Under the pieces are notes generated by a model. It was given only the letters and a program-made list of their open reading frames with translations, did not search any database and had not been told where the DNA came from. Below, one piece after another: positions 8,700 through 17,642 of a stretch of DNA of 64,000 nt (position 1 is the first letter of the stretch; each line of letters opens with the position of its first letter). Made by a program: the position numbers and the translations under genes. Source of the stretch: Maribacter sp. 1_MG-2023 (GTDB lineage: Bacteria; Bacteroidota; Bacteroidia; Flavobacteriales; Flavobacteriaceae); NCBI RefSeq assembly GCF_030547005.1, contig NZ_JAUOPN010000015.1, forward strand, positions 28,406 through 92,405, read 5' to 3'.

Positions 8700-10712
8700 C
8701 TACTCAAAATAATAAGCTCCCTTTTCACCAGTATAGTGAAAAGGGATTTTATTTTTTATACAAGTAGCTTCCCAACGGTCAATATAACTTTTGTAGTTGC
8801 TACCATCTACGATAATCACTTTTGGATTGATGCTGTCAAGCAATCTATCTAGGTTGATTTTTGGTGATTGCGTCAATAAGATTTTATGGGATGCTGACTT
8901 CGGATATATTCCTGTGCTATCAATAATCAAAAGCAATTTATCTTCAAAAGCATAGCTGTTTTTTAAAGAATCATATCGAACAGAATCTAAACGTTCAGCA
9001 GGTATATAATCTGATATAGGATAATCAGGTTTATTATCAAGATTTGTTAATATGGATAAATCATCTCCGCTTCTGTTAAAAATGAGACTCTTTCTCGTTT
9101 GATGCAGTACTAATACTTCCGACTTGTTATGAGCTTCATATTCCTGATAGATTGTATAACCTTGAAAACATAGAATGGTTAATAAGAAGAAAACTATTTG
9201 TTTGTAGTTGAATTTTGTGCATAGTTCTATGCCTATTACCAAGACCAAAACACTTAACAATAGCTGAATAAAATCAAAAGAGATAGCACTGAAAATAAAA
9301 CTTTCTTGTTTTGCTACCCAAGCTATTAAGCTATTCATTAAACCAATAATTTCATTGTAAAACCATGCTAATGGCGAGGGAAGCCAATTTAATAGTGATA
9401 ATACAATCACTAAAATACCTATACCTAGAATCAATCCTAAAGCAGGCACAATTACTAAATTCGAAACAAAGAACAATCCTGGAAACTGATGAAAATAAAA
9501 TAAGCTAATAGGTAAAACACCTAATTGCGCGGCGATGCTAACACAAAGCAGCTGCCAAAAGTAACGTACCACTTTATTTTTCGGAAACCATAATTGTTTA
9601 AGTAAGGGGAAAATCCAAAGTATTGCAAAAACAGCAGCATAACTCATTTGAAATCCGACTTGAAACAATAAATTCGGATTGATGAATAGTAGAATAAATA
9701 ATATGGAAAGCGCAAGTATATTGAAGGTGTTACTAGGTCTATTTAAATAAAGTGCATAAGCCACAAAAGTGAACATGGTGGTTGCACGAATAATACTAGC
9801 AGACAACCCAGCAATAAAGGCAAAACCCCATAAAAAGAGAACCGATAGAATTAAAATAAGGGTTCGCCCATTAGGGATGTTTTTTAGCGGACTCAATAAA
9901 AATTGAATTACTAAGAGTAGAATACCAATGTGTAGTCCAGATACTGCTAAAATATGCACGGCACCCGCTTTCTGATAGTTGGTATACGTTTCTTCTGATA
10001 TATCTGAACGCTGCCCAAGTAATAGTGCTTGTATGACTCCTAATTCATCTGCTCCGAAATTTTCTTTATCAAGTTTTTTAATAATATGATTTCTAGCTCT
10101 TGCAGCGATGCCGAGAAGGGTAGTTTGCGAACTTTTAATTTTCACAAGCTTATCATGTTCTATTCGTATACTATGATATACACCTAGATTCTCCAAATAT
10201 TTTTTATAATCAAATTGATGTGGATTTAACGGAAAGGAAATAGCTTTAGCTTCGGTATAGGTTACAAATTCATCATCGATAGCTAAGCTTAAATTCGCTG
10301 AATCTCTGGGTATGGTGAGAAGAATAGTGCCACTTACATGCTCATTCTCGATATTTTTTACAGTGGCAAAATAGCGGGTCGAAAACTGATTAGGTTTTAG
10401 AACCTCTTTGATTTTTAGCGTCCATAATTCGTTACTGGTATTTTGGTGATTACTGTAGTGACTGCTATAATTTATAGGTTGTGCGGCAGTGTAGCTGTAG
10501 ATCCCTAGTGATACAAATGTTAGCGCGGCAATGGTTCCAAATAAAATTGATTTTGTATTCTTTTCAAAAAAGAAAATTCCGGCAAGTAGTAGAAAAAGAA
10601 AAACGGTGATGTAAAGAGTATATAATAAGTTGAGAGAAAAAAAGTAACCTATTAAGATTCCAACAATGAGTAAAAGCGTTAATCTGATAGGAATAAACGC
10701 TAAGAGCTTCAT
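8700..10712 (-). CDS. ComEC/Rec2-family membrane protein lacking the metallo-beta-lactamase domain
   Basis: 670 residues. Three hydrophobic helices at the N-terminus lead to a DUF4131-like soluble segment, then the ComEC competence core at about 225-500 with HILAVSGLHIGILL and GLSASIIRATTMF signatures and roughly eight more helices. ComEC forms the inner-membrane channel for single-stranded DNA uptake. The C-terminal 150 residues are soluble, but I see no HxHxDH motif, so the nuclease-like metallo-beta-lactamase domain of longer homologues appears absent or unrecognisable. It lies 1 bp downstream of the NlpC/P60 gene, so the two form an operon. Confidence 0.88.
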   Translation of the reverse strand: MKLLAFIPIRLTLLLIVGILIGYFFSLNLLYTLYITVFLFLLLAGIFFFEKNTKSILFGTIAALTFVSLGIYSYTAAQPINYSSHYSNHQNTSNELWTLKIKEVLKPNQFSTRYFATVKNIENEHVSGTILLTIPRDSANLSLAIDDEFVTYTEAKAISFPLNPHQFDYKKYLENLGVYHSIRIEHDKLVKIKSSQTTLLGIAARARNHIIKKLDKENFGADELGVIQALLLGQRSDISEETYTNYQKAGAVHILAVSGLHIGILLLVIQFLLSPLKNIPNGRTLILILSVLFLWGFAFIAGLSASIIRATTMFTFVAYALYLNRPSNTFNILALSILFILLFINPNLLFQVGFQMSYAAVFAILWIFPLLKQLWFPKNKVVRYFWQLLCVSIAAQLGVLPISLFYFHQFPGLFFVSNLVIVPALGLILGIGILVIVLSLLNWLPSPLAWFYNEIIGLMNSLIAWVAKQESFIFSAISFDFIQLLLSVLVLVIGIELCTKFNYKQIVFFLLTILCFQGYTIYQEYEAHNKSEVLVLHQTRKSLIFNRSGDDLSILTNLDNKPDYPISDYIPAERLDSVRYDSLKNSYAFEDKLLLIIDSTGIYPKSASHKILLTQSPKINLDRLLDSINPKVIIVDGSNYKSYIDRWEATCIKNKIPFHYTGEKGAYYFE

Positions 10713-10713
10713 G

Positions 10714-11277
10714 CTATAATATTCTTGTAGCCTTTACGAATGCTTGGTTCCAGAATCCGTCTCGTAAAGATGAAACGGTAACACCACGAGATGTTGATGC
10801 GTGTATAAATGTAATTTCGTTATTGTCTGTACCGACAACCATACCTACATGGTTTATGCGTTTAGAGCCTCTCGAAGTTTTAAAAAATAGCAGGTCGCCC
10901 TTCTCTACATTTTTTACGGTAACACGATGACCTTCCTCTGCCATGTGAATAGAAGTTCTAGGTAGTTGCACATCATGTTCACCAAAAGAAATATATAGCA
11001 GACCAGAGCAATCCATTCCTTTTTTTGTGGTACCGCCAAACTTATAGCGTGTTCCAGAAAATGAAAGGGCGGTGTTGATGATCTCGTCAGCCTTTGTGTG
11101 CGTTGAAGAAGTTATAACTCTTCTTTCTTCAGTTCTTGTAGGTTGGGCAACATTACCTGTTCTGGCATTATTTGCTGCAGCAACAGATATTTTACGCTCC
11201 TTGTCAGAAGTGCTCGTCTTTTTGACTCCGCAACTGGCTAAAAAGCAAATGATTAAAAAGTATGGTAATATGCGCAT
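10714..11277 (-). CDS. NlpC/P60 (C40) cell-wall hydrolase lipoprotein
   Basis: 187 residues from the ATG at 11277. An upstream in-frame ATG at 11313 lies at or above the predicted promoter, so the shorter form is preferred. The shorter form starts with a lipoprotein signal (basic start, hydrophobic core, lipobox LASC with Cys16). The catalytic triad of C40 endopeptidases is visible: Cys in the MDCSGLL motif, His in NHVGMV, and a third His in FIHAST. Such enzymes cut peptide bonds in peptidoglycan stems. As a lipoprotein it acts from a membrane into the periplasm. It leads the ComEC-like gene. Confidence 0.9.
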   Translation of the reverse strand: MRILPYFLIICFLASCGVKKTSTSDKERKISVAAANNARTGNVAQPTRTEERRVITSSTHTKADEIINTALSFSGTRYKFGGTTKKGMDCSGLLYISFGEHDVQLPRTSIHMAEEGHRVTVKNVEKGDLLFFKTSRGSKRINHVGMVVGTDNNEITFIHASTSRGVTVSSLRDGFWNQAFVKATRIL

Positions 11278-11310
11278 AAAATAGAATGTACCCTGTAGTA
11301 CGTGTAACTC

Positions 11311-11318
11311 CAAAATTA
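11311..11318 (-). promoter_or_regulatory. -7 box upstream of the NlpC/P60 - comEC pair
   Basis: The minus strand reads TAATTTTG, an exact TAnnTTTG match, about 33 bp before the ATG at 11277. No convincing -33 TTG is seen. Its position supports the shorter protein start. Confidence 0.5.
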
Positions 11319-11345
11319 TAGAATTATTTTTTAAAATTAATAAAG

Positions 11346-12467
11346 CTATGAAATTTTAGCATTTGCAATAATAAGCGCCGCAGCCTCGGTACTAGCCCCA
11401 GAACCACCCAATTTCGCAATTAACTCATCATAATCAGCCAATTGTTTATTTCTAGATTCACCATCTAAAATTAGGGTCAGTTCCTTTTTTAGGTTCTGTA
11501 TCGTGAAATCATCTTGTATTAATTCTTTAACTACTTCCTTTTTCATGATTAGGTTGACCAAAGAAATATATTCTAAAGTGATAATACGTTTCGCAATTTG
11601 GTAAGAAATCCAGTTTGCCTTGTAGCATACTACTTGTGGTACCCTAAATAAAGCAGTTTCTAATGTAGCGGTACCACTGGTAACCAAAGCTGCAGTTGAT
11701 ATCGAAAGTAAATCGTAAGTTTTATTTTGAATGAATTTTACATTCGCATTGGTAAGAAAAGCAGCGTAAAATTCTTTGTCTAAACTTGGTGCACCTGCAA
11801 TAACAAATTCATATTCAGCAAAGTCGTTGGCCAAAGAAAGCATCAAAGAAAGCATCTTTTGAACTTCTTGTTTACGACTGCCAGGTAGTAAGGCTATAAT
11901 TGGTTTTTCAGGATCTATGCCGTTATCTGATCTAAATAGACTGTCGTTTAATTCCGGTCTATTGTCAATGGCGTCTAGTAAAGGGTGTCCTACAAAGTTG
12001 ACTGGGTAATTGTGTTTTTTTTCGTAAAATTCTTTCTCAAAAGGGAGAATCACATACATGTGGTCGACCGTAGCTTTTATTTTCTCGATTCTACCTTCTC
12101 TAGATGCCCAAATCTGTGGAGAGATGTAATAATTGGTTTGGAAATTATGTTCTTTAGCCCATTTTGCAATACGTAAATTAAATCCGGAATAATCAATAAA
12201 AATTATAGCATCAGGGTTGAAAGCTGCAATGTCTTGCTTGCAGAATTTTATATTTTTAAAAATGGCATTTAGGTTGAGAAGAACTTCTATGAATCCCATA
12301 AAAGCCAATTCTTTGTAGTGTTTAGCTAAAGTTCCGCCAGCTTGTTGCATTAAATCTCCACCCCAGCATCTAATGTCGGCATTCGGGTCTTGTTTTTTCA
12401 GAGCCTTAATTAAATTAGAGCCATGAAGATCACCAGAAGCTTCGCCTGCAATTATGTAGTACTTCAT
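11346..12467 (-). CDS. lpxB: Lipid-A-disaccharide synthase
   Basis: 373 residues, the normal length for LpxB. The N-terminal KYYIIAGEASGDLHGSNLI segment and the later LLPGSRKQEV and TSGTATLETAL motifs are diagnostic of this GT19 glycosyltransferase. It joins UDP-2,3-diacylglucosamine to lipid X, forming the lipid A disaccharide on the cytoplasmic face of the inner membrane. It follows the small membrane gene by 1 bp and SurE further up, a SurE - membrane protein - LpxB order read as one operon. Confidence 0.96.
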   Translation of the reverse strand: MKYYIIAGEASGDLHGSNLIKALKKQDPNADIRCWGGDLMQQAGGTLAKHYKELAFMGFIEVLLNLNAIFKNIKFCKQDIAAFNPDAIIFIDYSGFNLRIAKWAKEHNFQTNYYISPQIWASREGRIEKIKATVDHMYVILPFEKEFYEKKHNYPVNFVGHPLLDAIDNRPELNDSLFRSDNGIDPEKPIIALLPGSRKQEVQKMLSLMLSLANDFAEYEFVIAGAPSLDKEFYAAFLTNANVKFIQNKTYDLLSISTAALVTSGTATLETALFRVPQVVCYKANWISYQIAKRIITLEYISLVNLIMKKEVVKELIQDDFTIQNLKKELTLILDGESRNKQLADYDELIAKLGGSGASTEAAALIIANAKIS

Positions 12468-12468
12468 T

Positions 12469-12753
12469 TTAAAATACTTTGTAGTATAGAATTGCGAAAG
12501 CGGTTAATATGGTAGCAATCAAAACCCCTTTAGCTCTATTATCTCTCTTAATTCTTAAAAATCCGAAAAATGCCACTAGGTTGAGAATAGCACCTAACGC
12601 CAAAAGGCTGCCAACATGTTCTTGGTTTACCGCAGCTTCAAAAGTTTCTGTAATACTTAAATCTGAAAATATAAGAATGTACAATAATGTACCAAGAGTG
12701 TTTGCTATGATGCCTACTATAAAGCCTATTAGAATTTCTTTTTTGGTATTCAT
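12469..12753 (-). CDS. Small three-helix membrane protein of unknown function
   Basis: 94 residues with three hydrophobic stretches (about 8-30, 47-67 and 75-92) and a basic loop (RIKRDNRAKG) before the last. I do not recognise a named family. It sits between surE and lpxB with 1 bp to lpxB, and this tight spacing is the main evidence that it is expressed. The opposite strand has a similar-sized open frame that I take as a shadow. Confidence 0.7.
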   Translation of the reverse strand: MNTKKEILIGFIVGIIANTLGTLLYILIFSDLSITETFEAAVNQEHVGSLLALGAILNLVAFFGFLRIKRDNRAKGVLIATILTAFAILYYKVF

Positions 12754-12798
12754 TTAAAATAGTTGTGCGTAATAATTAAATCTTTAAACTGTGTTTTA

Positions 12799-13572
12799 CT
12801 ATAGCTCCCAAGTATTCAACTCTTGAATGACATGATGGGCAGTCAAATCGAATTGGACAGGTACTACAGATATATAACCATTTGCCAATGCCCATTCGTC
12901 GGTATCTTCGCCTTTGTCGAGCAATTCAAATTCACCGGTAAGCCAATAGTAATCTTTGCCCATAGGGTTGGTGCGCTTATCGAATTTTTCTTTCCAATTT
13001 GCTTTTGCTTGTCTGCACACTTTAATACCCCTTATTCCCTCTTTTTTAAGCTTAGGTATGTTTACGTTTAACACAGTACCTTTCGGTATGCCGTTCGCTA
13101 AAGCTTGGGTAACGATACTATGAATGAAATTATGAGCTTGCTCAAAATCAGCATTCCAACTATAGTCACATAAAGAAAAACCAATGGCAGGAATTCCCTC
13201 TATACCAGCTTCTACCGCAGCACTCATCGTGCCTGAATAAATAACATTTATTGAAGAGTTAGAGCCATGATTAATACCGCTAACACAAATGTCGGGTCTT
13301 TTTGGTAGTATTTCTTGAAGTGCCAATTTTACACAATCTGCAGGTGTACCACTACAGCTATATTCGTCAATACCGTCTTGGTCGAGATCGATTTTCATTT
13401 TTTTAGAAAAAAGGGCAGTATCTAGGGTGATGGCGTGACCCATACCAGATTGCGGACTGTCAGGTGCTACGACAACTACATCGCCTATTTTTTTCATTAT
13501 CGTGATTAACATGCGTAAACCAGGCGCAGTAATTCCGTCATCATTCGTTATTAAAATCAGTGGTTTTTCCAT
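12799..13572 (-). CDS. surE: 5'/3'-nucleotidase SurE
   Basis: 257 residues. The metal-binding N-terminus ILITNDDGITAPGL (Asp11, Asp12), the Ser of PQSGMGHA, and the NHGSNS motif with conserved Asn are all present and define the SurE fold. The enzyme removes phosphate from nucleoside monophosphates with a divalent metal in the cytoplasm. It is first in the minus-strand run surE - small membrane protein - lpxB. It is divergent from the processing protease gene; the 190 bp between them has no exact -7 box. Confidence 0.95.
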   Translation of the reverse strand: MEKPLILITNDDGITAPGLRMLITIMKKIGDVVVVAPDSPQSGMGHAITLDTALFSKKMKIDLDQDGIDEYSCSGTPADCVKLALQEILPKRPDICVSGINHGSNSSINVIYSGTMSAAVEAGIEGIPAIGFSLCDYSWNADFEQAHNFIHSIVTQALANGIPKGTVLNVNIPKLKKEGIRGIKVCRQAKANWKEKFDKRTNPMGKDYYWLTGEFELLDKGEDTDEWALANGYISVVPVQFDLTAHHVIQELNTWEL

Positions 13573-13763
13573 ATCATATACTTTCTGTAGTAAAAATACG
13601 TTTTTAAATATGATAAGCCCGAAATGCCGTTTAACAAAAAATTAGTTCTAAGTACATTTAATTGGCATGGATTTTTCTTTACCTTAGGGGTTTAAGTAGC
13701 TTTTTATGTTGCTTACAACCCTCAAATTCGGAGATATTGAAAAGGAAAGTAAAAGATAATTTT

Positions 13764-15953
13764 ATGAAAAGAAATTTAGCCTACGTACTATTGTTGATGC
13801 TCGCAGCTGTAGCATCTTGCAGTTTTACAAATAAGACTTTTGAAAATGACGATAAGGACAAATTGTTGTTAGATTTAATAACCTATGTGTTAGAAAAAGG
13901 ACATTATGAACCAAAAGCGCTTGACGATGATTTTTCGGTACATGTGTTTGAAGATTTTATTGATGTAATCGATCCTACCAAAAGATACTTTATTGCATCT
14001 GATATCGCAGAATTCGAAAAGTACAAGTATCAGATAGATGATGAAATCAAGAATACAGACATCACATTTTTCAATGTAGTATATGAAAGATTGATGGAGC
14101 GTATGGGCGATGCAAAAGGAATTTATAAAGAAGTTTTAGAAACTCCTTTTGATTATTCTGAGAATGAAAGCATCAGCATTAAATATGATGAAGAGCCATT
14201 TGCTGCAGATAGAAAAGAGCTTAAAGAACGTTGGAGAAAGCAATTGAAATATGCAACTTTAGGTACGTATGATTCTAAAATCTCTCATATGGAAAAAGAA
14301 GTTGTTTCAACTAAAAAGCATGAAAATGGCGAAACGGTAGAGGTATTGAATAATGTTAAATTAAATGATGATCATGACCATAGCGCTCATACTCCTGAAG
14401 AAGCAGAATTAGAATCTAGAAAATCTACTGAAACTACTTTAGATGAGTTCTTTGATTTTGTAAATGATTTAGAACGTAAAGATTGGTTCGTACAATACAT
14501 CAATACTATTGTAGATGAATTTGATCCACATACATTTTACTTCGCTCCAGAAGAAAAAGAGAAGTTTGATACAAGTATGTCAGGTAAGTTCGAAGGTATT
14601 GGAGCAAGACTTCAGAAAAAAGCTGAAGGTGCAAAAATCGTAGAAATTATTTCTGGTGGACCAGTATGGAGAGATGCACGATTAGAAGTTGGCGATGAAA
14701 TTATAAAAGTTGGTCAAAATGGAGAAGAGCCTATAAATATTGTAGGTATGCGTTTAGACGATGCCATTAAACTAATAAAAGGTGCACAAGGTACTATTGT
14801 AGATTTAACTGTTAAAAAGGTAGATGGTTCTTTAGAAGTGGTTTCTTTAACAAGAGACGTTGTTGAATTAGAAGAGTCGTATGCAAAATCTGCCAACATT
14901 ATAAAAGGAGAAGAAAAATTCGGAATTATTAATCTTCCAAAATTTTATGTTGATTTCAATGATTATAGCGAAAGAAATGCGGCAACAGATGTTGCTAAAG
15001 AAGTAGAGCGTTTAAAAGAAGAAGGCATGGAAGGTCTTATCTTAGATTTACGTGATAATGGTGGCGGATCTTTAAAGACTGTTGTTGAAATGGCTGGTTT
15101 GTTTATTAAAGATGGTCCTATTGTGCAAGTGCAGTCTAGAGATAAAGGTAAAGATGTATATGATGATAAAGATGAAAGAATTCAGTGGGATGGTCCCTTG
15201 GTAATTCTTGTAAACGAATTATCAGCTTCTGCTTCTGAAATTTTAGCAGCTGCAATGCAAGATTATAAAAGAGCTATAGTTATTGGTAGTAAGCAAACAT
15301 TTGGTAAAGGAACGGTACAGAACGTTATACCTTTGAACAATATGTTACGTAGTAATGAGCACGGCGATTTAGGTGCTATTAAAATTACTACTCAGAAGTT
15401 CTATAGAATTAACGGTGGTTCTACGCAGTTAGAAGGTGTTAAGAGTGATATCGTTGTACCAGACAGATATAGCTATATTGATTTAGGGGAAAGAGATCAG
15501 TCTAATCCGTTAGGGTGGGATAAGATTACACCTGCAGACTATAAATTATGGGATGGTTATATTAATTATGAAAAAACCATCGCTGATAGTGAAAAGAGAA
15601 TGGCAACTAGTCAACAAATTAAGTTGATAGAAGAAAATGCAAAGTGGTTAAAAGCCGAGCAAGACGAAACAGAGATCTCTTTGAATTTTGATACTTATAA
15701 GGAAGAAAAAAATAAGGATAAAGAACAGTCGAATTACTTCAAGAAATTAACCGATTACGATTCTCAACTTACGTTTAAGTCTTTAGGGTATGAAGAGCAG
15801 TTATTTACTAAAGATTCTGTGTTACGTGAAAAGCGTAACAGATGGCATAAAAATTTAGCAAAAGATGTTTATGTTGAAGAAGCTGTAAATGTGTTAGAAG
15901 ATTTAAAAATGAATAACATTAAGCAAGGTAAACTAGCTAGTGTTAAGAACTAG
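13764..15953 (+). CDS. C-terminal processing peptidase (Tsp/Prc, S41), lipoprotein
   Basis: 729 residues from the ATG at 13764; an in-frame ATG at 13662 would bury the signal and is rejected. The lipobox AVASC lies near residue 19. An N-terminal Tsp-type helical domain (about 30-230) is followed by a PDZ domain (about 270-360, GIGARLQKK... DEIIKVGQ) and the S41 protease core with the catalytic Ser in SASASEIL near 490 and Lys in KQTFGKGTVQ near 515. The C-terminal DUF3340-like region continues past 600, as in E. coli Prc. The enzyme degrades or trims periplasmic proteins from their C-termini. A terminator follows. Confidence 0.93.
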   Translation: MKRNLAYVLLLMLAAVASCSFTNKTFENDDKDKLLLDLITYVLEKGHYEPKALDDDFSVHVFEDFIDVIDPTKRYFIASDIAEFEKYKYQIDDEIKNTDITFFNVVYERLMERMGDAKGIYKEVLETPFDYSENESISIKYDEEPFAADRKELKERWRKQLKYATLGTYDSKISHMEKEVVSTKKHENGETVEVLNNVKLNDDHDHSAHTPEEAELESRKSTETTLDEFFDFVNDLERKDWFVQYINTIVDEFDPHTFYFAPEEKEKFDTSMSGKFEGIGARLQKKAEGAKIVEIISGGPVWRDARLEVGDEIIKVGQNGEEPINIVGMRLDDAIKLIKGAQGTIVDLTVKKVDGSLEVVSLTRDVVELEESYAKSANIIKGEEKFGIINLPKFYVDFNDYSERNAATDVAKEVERLKEEGMEGLILDLRDNGGGSLKTVVEMAGLFIKDGPIVQVQSRDKGKDVYDDKDERIQWDGPLVILVNELSASASEILAAAMQDYKRAIVIGSKQTFGKGTVQNVIPLNNMLRSNEHGDLGAIKITTQKFYRINGGSTQLEGVKSDIVVPDRYSYIDLGERDQSNPLGWDKITPADYKLWDGYINYEKTIADSEKRMATSQQIKLIEENAKWLKAEQDETEISLNFDTYKEEKNKDKEQSNYFKKLTDYDSQLTFKSLGYEEQLFTKDSVLREKRNRWHKNLAKDVYVEEAVNVLEDLKMNNIKQGKLASVKN

Positions 15954-15973
15954 AGTTCTTATTTTATAAAAAA

Positions 15974-16011
15974 GTAAAGCCGCTATATAAGTTTTATAGC
16001 GGCTTTTTTAT
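15974..16011. terminator. Rho-independent terminator after the processing protease
   Basis: AAAGCCGCTATA pairs with TATAGCGGCTTT around a short AGTT-type loop and is followed by T residues, with As on the far side. It lies between convergent genes and can serve both. Confidence 0.88.
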
Positions 16012-16022
16012 GTGCTAATTTT

Positions 16023-16430
16023 TTAAATGAATTTAGCGTGCTCAGGTTTTCCGAAATCAGCTAACTCATTATTTGTGTTACGTATTTTTTTACTTTGAAT
16101 GTATGTTACAAATAGAAGTACAATACATACTACTGCAGATGCTCCATTACCATCTTTAATGGCTAAATGAGCCAGAGCACCTAATGTATAGTTCATAAAG
16201 AAGCCGGCATATACCCATTCTAAAGCCCAATGTGATTTGTTGAAAAGAATTAAGATTAGACCTAAAGATTGAAATACACCAAGAACATGAATTAGATAAA
16301 CCGGATAGCCAAGTTTTGTAAATGTTTCTGCAACCATCTCATAGTTTAAGAATGAATTGATGATTGAACCTATAACGGCGATGGCGAAAAGCCCCAGAGC
16401 AATGTAATAAAAAGATTTTTGAGAATTCAT
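16023..16430 (-). CDS. DoxX-like membrane protein
   Basis: 135 residues, four hydrophobic helices (about 8-26, 44-64, 68-86 and 92-112) and a short polar tail. Size, topology and features such as LGYPVYLIHVLGVFQSLG match the DoxX-like (DoxX_2) family of small membrane proteins, whose function in Bacteroidota is not settled. Its promoter region contains an exact -7 box and a large palindrome, so it is probably a separately regulated gene rather than part of the msrBA unit upstream. Confidence 0.75.
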   Translation of the reverse strand: MNSQKSFYYIALGLFAIAVIGSIINSFLNYEMVAETFTKLGYPVYLIHVLGVFQSLGLILILFNKSHWALEWVYAGFFMNYTLGALAHLAIKDGNGASAVVCIVLLFVTYIQSKKIRNTNNELADFGKPEHAKFI

Positions 16431-16459
16431 AATAAGTAGGTTTTAATGTTATTATGTCT

Positions 16460-16507
16460 CAAAAATAAGTTCACCTTTAAAAAGTTTTATGTTTTTATAG
16501 GTGAACT
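16460..16507 (-). promoter_or_regulatory. doxX-like gene promoter with overlapping palindrome (operator candidate)
   Basis: On the minus strand TATTTTTG (16460-16467) is an exact -7 box, 29 bp before the ATG. Immediately upstream is the palindrome AGTTCACCT...AGGTGAACT (16468-16476 and 16499-16507), extended inward after one mismatch by six more A/T pairs. It replaces the -33 region, which suggests binding of a dimeric regulator. Followed as it is by T-rich DNA it could also act as the msrA terminator. Confidence 0.5.
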
Positions 16508-16559
16508 GAAAATTGCTATAGTTGAATAGAATGTCTCTTAAGATAAACCGAACTACATG

Positions 16560-17102
16560 CTATGATAAAAGCTTGTCGGCATGTAACTGTCTAAGTTTGG
16601 CCAACTTCGGGTTGATAACAACCTGGCAATAGCCTTGCTCAGAATTGTTCTTGTAGTAATCTTGATGATTGTCTTCAGCATCATAGAAAATACCTAAAGG
16701 ACTTAATTCAGTGACAATAGGTTTTTCATATACTGCTTGCATTTCGTTCAAAACTACTTTCGCTTTTTTCTCTTGTTCGTCATTGTGAAAATAAATGACA
16801 GAACGATATTGGGTTCCTGCATCGGCACCCTGTCTATTTAAAGAAGTAGGGTCGTGGGTTGTCATGAAAATAATCAGAATATCTTCATAAGAAATAATAG
16901 CTGGGTCAAAAGTAACTTGGACCACTTCTGCATGACCGGTTAGTCCCGAACAGATTTCTCTATATGTCGGTCTTCCCGGAGCTTTTCCGCCTGTGTATCC
17001 AGAAACTACTTTATGTATCCCTTTTACCTCTTGAAATACCGCTTCGGTACACCAAAAGCAGCCACCACCAACTGTGGCGATTTCTAAATTTGTATTAGCC
17101 AT
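16560..17102 (-). CDS. msrA: Peptide-methionine (S)-S-oxide reductase
   Basis: 180 residues. The catalytic GGGCFWC motif (Cys15) sits near the N-terminus, followed by GYTGG and the GHAEVVQV and EDNHQDYY motifs of MsrA. It reduces the S epimer of methionine sulfoxide in proteins. There is no signal peptide, so it is cytoplasmic. The start codon overlaps the end of msrB by 8 bp, and the two stereospecific enzymes are clearly translated from one message. Confidence 0.97.
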   Translation of the reverse strand: MANTNLEIATVGGGCFWCTEAVFQEVKGIHKVVSGYTGGKAPGRPTYREICSGLTGHAEVVQVTFDPAIISYEDILIIFMTTHDPTSLNRQGADAGTQYRSVIYFHNDEQEKKAKVVLNEMQAVYEKPIVTELSPLGIFYDAEDNHQDYYKNNSEQGYCQVVINPKLAKLRQLHADKLLS

Positions 17103-17556
17103 TAGCTTCCTCCTTTTCTAATTGCATAGATTCAGAATTAATGCAGTAGCGTAATCCACTAGGTTCTGGTCCATCAGGGAATATATGTCCCAAATGCGCA
17201 TCGCAAGTATTACACATTACTTCTACGCGTATCATACCAAAGGTTGTGTCCTTATGATATTTTATAGCATTCTCTTTAATGGGTTGTGTAAAACTAGGCC
17301 ACCCAGTACCAGATTCAAATTTAATAGTAGAATCAAATAATGGTGAGCCACAACAAACACATTCATACTTACCAGCTTCGTGAGCAGTACAAAGCGCACC
17401 GGAATGCGGAGCTTCAGTACCTTTTTTTCGAGTAACTCTAAACTGTTCAGGTGTCAAAATCTCTTTCCATTCCTGTTCTGTTTTTTCAACTCTTCTATCA
17501 GGTTCAGGGTTACCATTCACTGAAAAATGAATTACATCTTTCCAAGTTAACATCAT
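17095..17556 (-). CDS. msrB: Peptide-methionine (R)-S-oxide reductase
   Basis: 153 residues; two adjacent ATGs (17556 and 17553) are possible starts. Two zinc-ligand pairs (CVCC and CNTC), GTGWPSF, HLGHIF and the catalytic Cys in LRYCINS are all visible and define MsrB. It reduces the R epimer of methionine sulfoxide and complements MsrA, whose gene it overlaps. No export signal is present. Confidence 0.96.
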   Translation of the reverse strand: MMLTWKDVIHFSVNGNPEPDRRVEKTEQEWKEILTPEQFRVTRKKGTEAPHSGALCTAHEAGKYECVCCGSPLFDSTIKFESGTGWPSFTQPIKENAIKYHKDTTFGMIRVEVMCNTCDAHLGHIFPDGPEPSGLRYCINSESMQLEKEEANG

Positions 17557-17630
17557 AATTTTCCTTTCGTTTAGACTTTGTTTACTAGGTTTATTGGTCG
17601 GTAATTTACCATATATCTTACAAAATTAGG

Positions 17631-17638
17631 TAATTTTG
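17631..17638 (+). promoter_or_regulatory. -7 box four bases before the endonuclease start
   Basis: TAATTTTG is an exact TAnnTTTG box ending four bases before the ATG at 17643. Since transcripts normally start 5-8 bases after this box, the message would have almost no leader. No -33 TTG at the usual distance. Confidence 0.45.
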
Positions 17639-17642
17639 GCGT

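Noticed and set aside
13573..13763. Sigma-54 promoter (TTGGCA...) before the processing protease
   Set aside because: The -12 TTGC half is missing at the required distance.
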